From NCBI GenBank assembly GCA_025716815.1, contig JAIXMN010000011.1, positions 992,001-1,056,000 on the forward strand: a stretch of DNA of 64,000 bases. Reading direction: 5' to 3'. The stretch's first letter is position 1. Each line of letters begins with the position of its first letter. Source of the stretch: Dichotomocladium elegans (Eukaryota > Mucoromycota > Mucoromycetes > Mucorales > Lichtheimiaceae). This document shows, piece after piece, positions 1-10,202 of this stretch. The position numbers and the translations under genes are program-made. The notes below the pieces were generated by a model. It had not been told where the DNA came from, searched no databases, and saw only the letters and a list, made by a program, of their open reading frames with translations.

Positions 1-420
1 GTACGCACGATTTTCATGCTCGTCCGGGTTCCATCTGTAACGCCGAGGTGGCTGTCGGGACAATGATCCACAGGAATAACAAAGAAGCAGTACTGAGCGG
101 GCAACACCGTGTCCTGCCAATGCTGCACTTGTCCATCAGAACTCAGCTCATAGGCTTTGATTTTGGCTCTTGGATATCCCGCCAACTTCATTAAGTCATG
201 GCCCTCAAGCCCATCACAACTGAGTAGCTTTATAATGCTACATCACACCGCTGAGCGTTTCCCAGACACCAATTCCATCTCCTTCCCTTCGCTCAAAACG
301 ATATCTAACCTCCACTTAAACGAGAGCTTCGTAGTATCCAAAATACTCAAGAATCCAACATTCCCTCATATTTATTCTTCAATTTCTTTTTTTACATATA
401 CATACTATGGTGATCCTGTA
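1..420 (-). pseudogene. Coding-like fragment of unknown identity, cut by the window edge
   Basis: Read on the minus strand, about 390 bases stay open except for one TGA (near 249-251). The reading contains a run starting KLSFKWRLD, then KLLSCDGLEGHDLM and later FFVIPVDHCPD. Amino-acid composition is protein-like rather than random. I do not recognise the family. It could be an exon of a host gene or part of a transposon; the internal stop favours a relic, or an intron I have not placed. The 5' part in gene orientation and the true ends are not visible, and the other end runs out of the window at position 1. Confidence 0.3.
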
Positions 421-479
421 GGGGTCATCGTGTGCCTGATCATTATTTTTCCCTTGCGAAAGCTAACTAGACACCTATA

Positions 480-1400
480 ACAACGAGAAACGGGTCTTCA
501 AAATCGGCTAACTTTAAGCTCTTCAATGCTTCATTATCGTTATTCGGATCACCATTGTCCCGCCTTCTCAAGAACCTATTGCGTTTACTTTGCTGATCTC
601 AACCAATAGGGTTGAGTTCAGACGAGTAAGATGGAAGATAAGGGAGTATCGACATCCTCGAGACTCGATGGATACATGTGTCGAGTGATATCCACAGCCT
701 GATGAATAGATGCATTATTTATCACGATATAATGGCCCTCCCTATATCTACACTTACCCATTTTGTCCTATGCAGCCTTAAGAAAGCAGAGATAATGCCC
801 AGTTATACTTCCTTTTCTTTCGTTGCAACTACGGATTGCCCGCTTTTTCTATTTCCTTTATTTATTTTTTCCGGCAGGCGGATGTGGGAGCTTCTAGCTA
901 TATTAAATAATACCTCACGCTTATATCGGTCCTAATGTTGTGGTTGTTTTCGCTTTTGGTTTTGGCATGTATTATATAATGCAGAAGACTTTTAGTTGGA
1001 CCATGCTATGCTGCGTTTCATGCTAACATGTCATTCAGACACGCCATGTAACACGCTGTCCCTTCGAACGTCAATATCTACGGTACCCATCGGTAAACCC
1101 AGTTAAGACGCACTTGGATCTTTGCATTATTGTTCATGTATTTAGGCTGTAATTGTACCTTTTCGAAAAAGTTGCATTCATCCTTCATAAACTAGTAGAG
1201 GGCTCCGTCTTGGATACTCGAAGTTCCTTTTCTGGAACATTTGATCCATAGCTTGTTCTATGACAATAGATGAATTCCCTTCGACCCGTTTTAAAATAAC
1301 GCTCTTATACACACATAAACAAGATATTGGGAAATGTGAAAGATAATTAAGCAGCTTCTGCGCGAACAAATGCAACACGAATATAATGCATTAGCCAAGC
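480..1400 (-). pseudogene. Degraded Tc1/mariner (IS630-type) transposase, relic 1
   Basis: On the minus strand several broken frames match the order of a Tc1/mariner DDE transposase. An N-terminal part lies near 1178-1378. A middle part near 680-935 reads like the other relics in this window. A C-terminal stretch with the hallmark Y-L-P-S-Y-S-S-E-L-N-P-I lies near 600-640 and is followed by a stop. It is the same family as the relics near 4.85-5.85 kb and 13.0-13.65 kb, which share the NAPIH/PPYSPELNPIE region. Multiple frameshifts and stops make it non-functional. Ends and terminal repeats were not found. Confidence 0.55.
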
Positions 1401-1504
1401 AAATTTGGAGTTATAACATGTGTAGCCGAAGCAAAATTGGCAACATTTTTCTCAACCAGGGCCGCGCACTTTCGATTTTTTGTCTAAATTGTCTTCGTGT
1501 TTTG

Positions 1505-4036
1505 TCAATGTTCTGACTTAATGTCAGGGAATTTTTTGTAGAAATCCTCAATGCTTGGGAATTTTTCTTCAAAATCAGAAAGAGAAGGATCTTTCTGCAA
1601 GCGATTATCAGAACGCGCCGGTTTTGGAGGTGGGGGAGCTTCAGCAGAAACTGGCAATGTCGATGACATAGATGACATTGGGACTACTGATTCCGATATT
1701 GGTGGTTTGGAGGCGCGAAGACGTGCAGGCTTAGGCGGAGGAAGCGGTTTGCTCCTTGAAGAGGATCGAGATGCGGAGAGGGTGGGAGTCAGCATTTGTG
1801 GTATAGACGAGCAGCTGGCTGAAAGTTGTTGCTGCGATGAGGAAGGATTGCGTGATTGTAGCAGAGGAGAGTTGAGAGCGGATAAAGTTTCGGATATTGG
1901 CGGGCGGGGAAGAGGTTCATCTGATATGTCGTTCACGGTGGTTGCTATGAGTTTGTCTTCCAATATTTTCCCGGTCTTCGCGGAGGATGAGCTGGGCTGT
2001 GGAGGGTCCACGCTCATCTTTAATAATTTGAGACGCGCCTCAATATCGGATGCCAGGCCATTACGTACGTTTAAGTCATCTCCATCTTGAGGTTTCTTGG
2101 GATTAAGTTTGCTGTTGCTCTGCGTATATGTATCTGACTCGTTGCTTGAAGAATGATTTTGCCTTTCCGTGCTTCCCTTTTCATAAGGTATGAAATCGGA
2201 TTCGAATGCTAAGATACTATCTCCCGATTCCTGCTGGCCATTTACGATATCCTGTGCGTTTCTTTCCAGTACAGAAAATGGACCATCAATGTCCGCTGGA
2301 GTGTCATGTTTGGGCTGGGAAGCGTTCATGTTCGAAGGATCGAAAGGATCAGAGGATGGAGAGCTGTTAGCTTGCTCAAATACTTGAGACGGTGGTCTGG
2401 AATTGCGGCTCGGGCGTCCTCGGCGCATAGGAACAATTTCAGGAAGTTGCTGATGAGGTGAAGGGAGCTTTTCAAAAATTGCTGCTGAGTGTTCAGTGGC
2501 TGCTGGTTGAGCGTAAGGTCTGGGTGAAAGAAGCTGCTTCGATGGTGCTGGAGAGGTAGATGAATCCGGATAGATCTTATCATGATGCGTATGAGCATAA
2601 AGATATTTCACTAGCAAACGAAACACTTACGTTTCTGATGGGACATTCCACGCCTCTCAAATGACAAACCGCCGCTAAAACTTGATATATATTGGGCCGG
2701 CTGTTCGGATCTTCCTTCAATATCGCAATAATTAAGCGTTTGACACCATCTGAGAACTGAGGTTGACTGGGAATAGTGTATCGAGCGTTCAAGATGGCTA
2801 GCTGCCCTTGCTCCTCGAAAGGTGTGGTATAGTAGCAGAGCTTGTATAAAAGTACACCCAATGCCTTTTCGCGCACTTGATCAGAATCTGGATTGACTGG
2901 TTTCTTCGACTCTCTGAATAACCCACCACCACCAGCCACATACCCAAATATCGGCCTTCTCGTTGATCGGTCTTTTCTGGTATATGTCCACCATTTCAGG
3001 AGCGCGGTATTGGAGCGTCGTATGTCGTTGAATATCATCCTCAACCTTTTGGATTTCATGAAGTGAAATAGGCACGTAATTTCCTTTAGAGAGAGCAGCA
3101 GATCCAAAATCACAAAGTTTATAGTGGTCCTGGGACAGAATAAGAATATTTTCCACCTAACACAAATACAAGCATCAGTCATAGCCGTTGTATCCTCGGC
3201 GCCAGCACATCTTCAAACCTTGAGATCCCGGTGGAGTACGGGTGGATTGCAATAATGCATATAAGCTAATGCCTTTACCCGAAAAAGTCAACAACATGGC
3301 TATTATGATTCAAGCTCTGCAAAGGAAATCACGTACTTCACAGACATCACTGAAGATCTTCAAAATCTCGGGTTCCGTCAGGCGCTGTTGCAATCGTCTA
3401 TTCATTAGATCTATCACACCTCCACCTACATAAAAGCTTTGTCAGCAGCTGTAATAGTTCCATGTGAGTATATAGAACACTAGTAATACATACCTGGACA
3501 ATATTCCATGAGGATGAATGCTTCATACCCGCCGGTTGGGAGTGGATCAACACGTGAAGCATAGTAGCGAACGATATTTTTATGATCACCGAGTCGTCGC
3601 TAAATACCCCGGAAGTTAGCATGTAAGTTATCAGTAGACAGTATCAGTGTATACCATAAATGCAATCTCTTTTTCGATCGTCCGAAGACGTTCATTGTCA
3701 GGAACAACGACTCTTTTTAAAACGACGTACCCTGATTTGCCCTCAATTCTAGCCAGATAGACATGTGCGAATCCACCTAGGTAAACGTAAATCAACATCA
3801 TCTTTCCCGCACACGAGTACAATAAAGATTTGTGTTGATTTGCTACCTTCAGCGATGAAGTTGTGGATAATGACTTGGTACTTTTGGACTTGGACGCGGC
3901 TACCGCTGGGCATAGCGCCTGGAGGAAAGTGGGCATCATTGCTGGGGTCAATGCCGACAGGAACAGGGGGTAATGTCTGCCCAATGCCCTGCTGTTCGGG
4001 TATTCGAGGATGTCGATTAGGAGAACGGGAATTCAT
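1505..4036 (-). CDS. Ark1/Prk1/AAK1 (NAK family) serine/threonine protein kinase
   Basis: Predicted 692-residue kinase from eight exons: 3847-4036, 3655-3776, 3494-3599, 3337-3425, 3219-3272, 2944-3156, 2631-2864 and 1505-2575. All introns are GT..AG and the frame closes exactly. The kinase domain covers about residues 55-330. Visible are the glycine loop region (GGFAHVYLA), the ATP-binding lysine in VVLKRV, the catalytic HRDLK at about 183-187, DFG at about 203-205, and APEM. The long C-terminal tail is Ser/Pro-rich and carries two PPPKPAR motifs, like the SH3-binding motifs of fungal Ark1/Prk1. Those kinases phosphorylate endocytic adaptors and control cortical actin patches. The acidic end repeats the pattern DFEEKFPSIEDFYKKFPDI. 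Family assignment is strong; orthology to a single yeast gene is not claimed. Confidence 0.88.
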
Positions 4037-4850
4037 TCCGAGAGGGGGTCTAGAGAGAAAGATGAGGAAGTCTGGCCACCCGTCAAATACAGTAGATGCT
4101 GTTTCACACCCCGCTTATGTCGCTTCGTACACCAAGTACCACACTAAATGCCGGTCATAACACATCAGCGGTTATTGTAACAGGCGTTGTTCCTGCTTTT
4201 GATGCTTTACTGTGCTTTATTTTGCGGAATGTCAGCAATTTCTTTTTTTGTCAACTTCGTTTCGAGGGAGCGGATTCCTGCTGCTACAAAGATGACTTTA
4301 ACAACTTCCATATTCGTCTTTATGTAGTGATAAAATGAATATACTGTCTAGACCTCAATATCATTTAAGCCCAACTATTGCAGTTTTATAAAACAACATA
4401 CATTACATATCTCTTCCTTTTTGAAAGGATTTCTGTTTTTTTGTAGATAATAAAGACATTGTTAGAGTTAAACCTTGCGGATGAAGATATTCTTTTGGCT
4501 TAACTGCAGAAGAAATCGACATATAAGAAGATTAAAAGGTCGATTATACACAAACCTTCAGATTCCTCCCCAGAAATGTTGTTAACACTGATCATTCGGC
4601 CTTGATCTGCAAAATAATCGGATACCCTGAAAGAGCATTTTAAAAATTCTCGGTTTTCTTGGCAACGCAATAGAGGAACATATAAAAAGAGCATTAAAAA
4701 TGGGCGATGATACCGACCAGGCCAATGCAATATGATATGACAACAACAAATCATTGACCAACGCTCGGATGTAGTATTGGTTAAGCTTCGTAAGTTCTTG
4801 TCCCTTTTTCCTTCTTCACCACTTGTAACCAGGCTGCAGAAATTTATAAC
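4037..4850. other. Intergenic, AT-rich, no gene seen
   Basis: This stretch lies upstream of the kinase start. It has only short open frames on both strands with no recognisable motif. It presumably includes the kinase promoter and 5' leader. Confidence 0.4.
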
Positions 4851-5850
4851 TAAGGATATCCGTCAACAAAGCAATGTATATATGTAACATAGCTGAAAAA
4901 CTTAACCGTAAAATAAAGCGGTAAGTGATGATCTGATAGGCATTGAGGAAGTACGTGAAAAAGATAGGGATTTGGCATATCTTCTACCTTATGAATAGGT
5001 GCATTCGTAATTACCAAATAATATCTCATCATATGCACATTTATGCTTACCCATCTCGTCCGTTGTAGCCTTAAGGGCATTGATATAATGTCTACTTACG
5101 GTTCCTTTGCTTCCAATTTCAGATTACCCTGCTGTATTGCTCCCAAGATCGTGGTTGTCTTTGCTCTTGTTTTCGGTACTGTAACTACTGCAGAAATCCC
5201 TTTCTTGGATCATGCCATGCTGCGCGTCATGTTAATATTGAATACAGACTCATCGAGGAAAATGCGGTCTTTTCTAAAGTCGATGTCATTCATGTCCCAT
5301 TGGCGCACATAATAAAGCGCTCTTGATTTTTGCCTTTTTCAGTGGCAGGTTGCATTCATTTTTCATAAATCGATGGAGCTTCATTTTCGATACGTTAAAG
5401 CCCTCAGATCTCTGGAACAATTGCTCCATCAGTTGTTCCAGGACCATTGACGGATTCTCATCAACCCATTCGAAAATAACACTCTTATGTTCTTCATTGA
5501 GAATACGAGAACGACCTCTGCCTCTACGTATCTTGAAAATGCTGTCAAAGTCCTTTTCGTACTGTGATGCCCATTGCTGAGCTTAACGAATATGGATTCT
5601 TAGCTGTTTCGCAGCAGCTGATGCACACAAGTCCTTCTCAAACATCAGCTTGGAAAATCTGACTTTATCTTTGTCCATGTACATTGAGTAGCCGCGCTTA
5701 AAGTCTGATTCTTTCATCTGAATGTCTGCACTGGGGATATGGGTAGCAACACGGTCAGGGCTACCCCTGCAACATATATTACGCAGATATTCTATATGAG
5801 AACAAATAGATTGAAGAGAGTATACTTCCGCATCGACGATATAGACCATA
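4850..5850 (-). pseudogene. Degraded Tc1/mariner (IS630-type) transposase, relic 2
   Basis: Minus-strand fragments follow the order of a Tc1/mariner transposase. A helix-turn-helix N-terminus (5583-5849) contains FEKDLCASAAAKQL. A linker with a GRGRS-like run follows near 5510. The first catalytic aspartate region (FLDES-like) lies near 5230-5290, and a second (ITNAPIH, where the catalytic Asp is normally in DNAPIH) near 5000. The frame is broken repeatedly and the D-to-T change at the second catalytic site would abolish activity. It is the same family as relics 1 and 3. No terminal repeats were identified. Confidence 0.6.
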
Positions 5851-6030
5851 GGCTTAGTATAGCCGTGCTCATCAACGGCATGGTCTAGCCCATCTTCGTA
5901 AAAAAATTAGATTGCTCATTTCCGAAGGTAAAAAGAATTTTTCGTGTATGCGACATCTGCTTTGTCATGATACGTGTAATATCATTATTGTAGTCCTGAT
6001 TCTTTGCTATGTTACGCAATCTTAATTGAT

Positions 6031-8338
6031 TTAATCAACCTTAATGCTAGCGAAGATTCTTTGCAAGAAGATCAAGCAAGCCAGGTAACCAACAGCACCT
6101 ATAGGGAAGTTATCAAAATAAAGTCGATATTACATGTTCTGTTTTCGTGGGTATGTCCGTCGAAGGCAGAAAGATACATACCTGTTAGTAGGCTGGCAAG
6201 TAGAGAGATAACTGCCGAATAACCGAAATAAAGCAATGTGCTGGTGAAAGTATTGATATCTAGTTTTGTAAAGTAGTAAAGAATAGAGTACATATATATA
6301 TATAAACCAGTAATCGCCGAGGTGAGATACGCTCGCCATGACCAGCTGTAATCTTCGTTGCAAAGATGGAAATAGCAAAGCAAGATGGTAACCTCGCAGC
6401 AAGTAAGCATCAAAACGGCAAAGACCACAAATAAAAAGCCGATACCGTAGTAGATGCGGTGGAACCAAATGCTGTTCATCACAAAGTAAAGCTCAATGAA
6501 GATTGCACCAAATGGCAATATCCCACCCATCAAAATCGAAGGAAGAGGGCGAAGATAAACAGGCTGGTCTGGGATTTGGCGAGAGATCTGATTTGTCCGC
6601 ACAGGATGTTCGATGCGAGGTTTACGAAAGCCAAAGTAGGACCCGGTGACACTTAAAGGCAAAGATACCAGTATATAAATACCGAAGATTGTAACCATCG
6701 TGCCGAATGGAACAGCTCCCGAGGAATGAGATCCAACCAGGATGAAGTTGAGTGCAGCGAAACTGCTAAGAATAACACTATCAAGTAACGATGTTGAATG
6801 AGAATTATCCTCGAGACCCAGCTATATTTCTTCATGGCCCAGTCTACCTTGGCAGCAAGGTGGATGCCAGAAGAATATTTAACTTCCAGTTCTCACCGGC
6901 GTTCATCTTGTAGACAATCGCAGACACATAACCGCTGATACCGCCGGATATCATAAAAAATATCACCATAACAGTTGCCAAAGCACCGCGGTTTGACGGC
7001 GAGAGAAAACCGAGGATTGCAAAAACTGGATATATCGGTTTGAAACTAACATTTTTTCAGGTCAACCCTTGTTGCTCACTTACTAAGCGTCGAAGCCACC
7101 ATTGCTACGAGCTGTACGCCACTCCCGACAGCCACAGAGAGTAACATGGTTCTGGCAGGGGGGCGGAATACATCGCCATGTACTAATTTCCACCCATAGT
7201 CCTCTTGGGCATCCTCCTATTAGCCACCTCTATTAGTATCATCTTGAAATAGAATAAAAACTTACTTGAGGTTCAGATGAGTTGTATCGAGATATATCCT
7301 TGTGAAGCCCCCGAAGGAGAATCGTAGCTATCATGCCAGATAAGAAGATCACAATGGCGATTGAATTTATCAGAGAAAACCAGTGGATGGAGGGGTCCAA
7401 GATGTGAAGATAGCTATCCCACCGCGTCGCCCATGCGGTTTGCGAAGCCTTTATCATGATATGTTAGCTACAGTCCAATCCCAAGATTTTCTTCCTCTCT
7501 GTTTATTTTCTCCAAGGCTTACATGCCAGTTGACGCTGTAGCTGTATACAATTTCTTGCTTTCCATCCTCTGCAACCAGCTGAGGATTAGAACTGCTAGC
7601 GTCGCACGTCAGTTTCTCGCCACCTTTCGGATTACGAGCAATGCTTTTTGGGGTGACCACTACTCCGACCACGCGCTTTAGGCCATCAGGCCGTTGATGA
7701 TAGTCGATGTCAAAGTCATAGTGATTGTTGATTATAGGTGTTCCCGCCACTATATCGCCGAATCTGATACCAATACTATGATACTCCTCTTTTGTTCGTT
7801 CATCAAGTGTGACATGAGCGGCTGGTAACCCGTCAATCACAAAGTGTAAGGCATATCCGTCAGTTATACACTGGTTGATGTATGTCGCGTCTTCTTTTGG
7901 AATAGGACCAGAAGCGCACAGCCGGTTGCATTGCTCGTTTTTCCCCATATAAAGCTATAAATATCAAACCCCAAGAGAAGACCGGTGTAATTTTATAAGT
8001 ACAAAAAATGAGCCGAGAATTGTTATGCATATACTTCTTGAGTAAGGTGGTACCTGGAACGGAGATGTAAATATACGATCTCCAAATAAGATGCTACCAA
8101 GGCTTTCAGATTGTTTCTGAGGACCATTTTCAGGCTGGCAGAAGTGAAATCGGGGATCATAGTAGTCATAAGCCAGGAGCGACTTGAGTTGGACGTTCGA
8201 TAAAGGTGTCAATGAGTTGACATGAAGAGGTACATTGTCGCCATCTGCATAATCGTGAGGAGCCACGCCCGGGAGATAAAATGCACTTGTTAAACTTCCT
8301 CCGAGGGCAAGTAGCATTGTCCTTGCAAAGAACACCAT
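6031..8338 (-). CDS. TM9SF / nonaspanin (endomembrane protein 70 family)
   Basis: Predicted 619-residue nine-span endomembrane protein from seven exons: 8054-8338, 7523-7954, 7266-7448, 7084-7216, 6848-7025, 6182-6762 and 6031-6098. All are GT..AG with matching phase. An N-terminal signal peptide is followed by a lumenal domain (GVAPHDY, FGDRI, then a Cys-containing stretch). The multi-span C-terminal half follows, with the family runs [22 protein letters not shown] and GAVPFGT. The C-terminus is SIKVD, the K-x-D/E type signal known in this family for COPI-dependent Golgi retention. Family members act in Golgi/endosome membrane-protein sorting and adhesion. The start is the first ATG before the hydrophobic signal. 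The gene is divergent from TCTP, with a shared upstream region of about 490 bases. Confidence 0.9.
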
Positions 8339-8826
8339 TTGCTGGAAGGGAAATTTAAAGTGGAAAAGAAAGAATGAAGAGCTGATACCCTGAGTTGAGA
8401 ATAACTAGGAATTTAAGGAAGCAGCGAATAGCGCTTTCCCTTTTCAGTCTAGCTGAACTCAACATCAGGTATTGTTGCACCATTTGGCATGGAATCAAAG
8501 ATTTTTTGGAAGAAGAAGAAGAAGAGTCTTGCTTGCAGATGATTCTGGTGGCAACGCCCTTCCGTCTTAAGCGAACAACAAGATAATGTCCAACAAGCAT
8601 TTTAAATATATTTATAGGTTGTTAAAACCCTTAAATTCCGGATGCGCCACACTTTTCGCATTAAGTACTGTGGCACCCTGGCCACCCAATGCGGGAGACA
8701 TGCCCGGGATTTTTACACTCCGCCACCATGCCGCAAGCGCGCACCGAGTGGCCCCATTTTACTCGACCCTACCCCATCGAATTCCTCTCTCTCTCTTCAT
8801 CCATCCATCCGTTTACTTGATCCAAT
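8339..8826. promoter_or_regulatory. Divergent intergenic region between the TM9SF and TCTP genes
   Basis: The two genes are transcribed away from each other across about 490 bases. The TCTP-proximal part is CT-rich (ctctctctcttcatccatcc near 8789-8810) just upstream of the ATG, as is common for highly expressed fungal genes. No precise core element was assigned. Confidence 0.4.
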
Positions 8827-9742
8827 ATGCTTCTGTACCGTGATATTCTTTCTGGTATGATCTCGTTTTCAAAGTAGATATGAGCTGTTCGATGCTGACG
8901 ATATATCGCGTGTATCCTAGGTGACGAGCTTTTCTCTGATGCCTACGTAAGTTGTCTACCGGGGCATTTTAGTTGAGAATTATCCAGGTGCCCTCCCGGT
9001 TTCACTGCACCGGGGTGCATTCAAGGCAATCACGTAGATAATTGTGCTTATTCGGATTGTTCCATCTTTCTAGCCCATTAAGGTGATCGATGATGTTGCC
9101 TACGAGGTCGATTGTGCCGTACGTATATAATCTTGTGCTATTACTGCACGGGACATAAAATTTTTGCCGTTGCTACATCAGCTAACATAAATTCCAGATG
9201 GTCACCGTCAAGGAGGGTGATGTTGATATTGGTGCCAACCCTTCTGCTGAGGGTGGTGATGAAGCCGTTGAGGACTCTGCCCAGACTGTCAACAACGTTG
9301 TCTATTCCTTCCGTCTTACTGAGACCTCCTTCGATAAGAAGTCTTACATGACTTACATCAAGGGCTATATGAAGGCTTTGAAAGCCAAGCTCCAGGAGTC
9401 AAACCCCGAGCGTGTTCCTGTTTTCGAGGCCAAGGCTACCGCACTTGTGAAGAAGATCATTGGTAACTTCAAGGTAAGATGATCACCTGATTTTTCTTTC
9501 AAGCAGTGTGGGAGATTAAACACCTTTCCCTCACCGCTCAATAGGACTACGAATTCTACGTTGGTGAATCTATGGATCCCGAGGGTATGGTTGCCTTGTT
9601 GAACTACCGTGAGGACGGTATTACGCCTTACTTCACCTTCTTCAAGGATGGTCTTAAGGAAGAGAAGCTGGTACGTATCATGAAGTATAGCTGTCCAGTA
9701 TCAGCATATCGTACTGATTATTTATTTAAACTACCGTAGTAA
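8827..9742 (+). CDS. Translationally controlled tumour protein homologue (TCTP / Tma19)
   Basis: Predicted 167-residue protein, the usual family length, from six exons: 8827-8854, 8921-8946, 9074-9118, 9198-9473, 9545-9670 and 9740-9742. It starts [18 protein letters not shown], the diagnostic TCTP N-terminus. It contains the signature IGANPSAEG and ends with [20 protein letters not shown] is an abundant cytosolic protein associated with ribosomes and stress in fungi (Tma19) and with growth control in animals. The last intron lies directly before the stop, so the final exon is only the TAA at 9740-9742. If that intron were retained, the frame would add about 17 residues. The five upstream exons are certain by homology; the position of the stop depends on splicing of the last intron. 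Confidence 0.93.
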
Positions 9743-10202
9743 ATGGGTTCCATGGATACATGTCAAGCGCCAAACCATGAGGCTTTTCTAATAAATAATA
9801 AAATCTCCTAAAGGACTCTTTGTTTTATCCGTTGCTGCACAGTATTGGTTTTTACTTCGTTCCCGTTGCATGGCTTTTCAAGCATCTGTCTGGAAGAGAA
9901 TAGCTCTTCCCTGTCATAAAGACAACACATACTATCCCTGCTTACTATTCCATACGCCACTTCTAAATGTATGACACTGTGAGGCAATGAAAAGCCTGAT
10001 TGGAATAGTATAAGTGGACAGGTACAAGCAATATGACCAGAGCAATGGCTACTGTTGAAGATATACTATAAAAAGTCATTTTCTCCAGATAGCTAGTGCC
10101 GCAGGCCCGCCGGGCGAACGGTGTTTTTTTTCCAAACAATAAAAAAGTTGCGGAGTGTGCGTCACTTCAGAAGTCCAGGGATCATTTCGATCGCATTCGA
10201 TC
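9743..10202. other. Intergenic region between TCTP and TRAP1
   Basis: TCTP 3' region and TRAP1 promoter/leader. An aataataaaatctcc stretch near 9793-9807 could serve as the TCTP poly(A) signal. No other gene is seen. Confidence 0.4.

Noticed and set aside
1551..2090. 179-codon plus-strand frame
   Set aside because: Exact antisense of the low-complexity Ser/Pro tail of the kinase gene.
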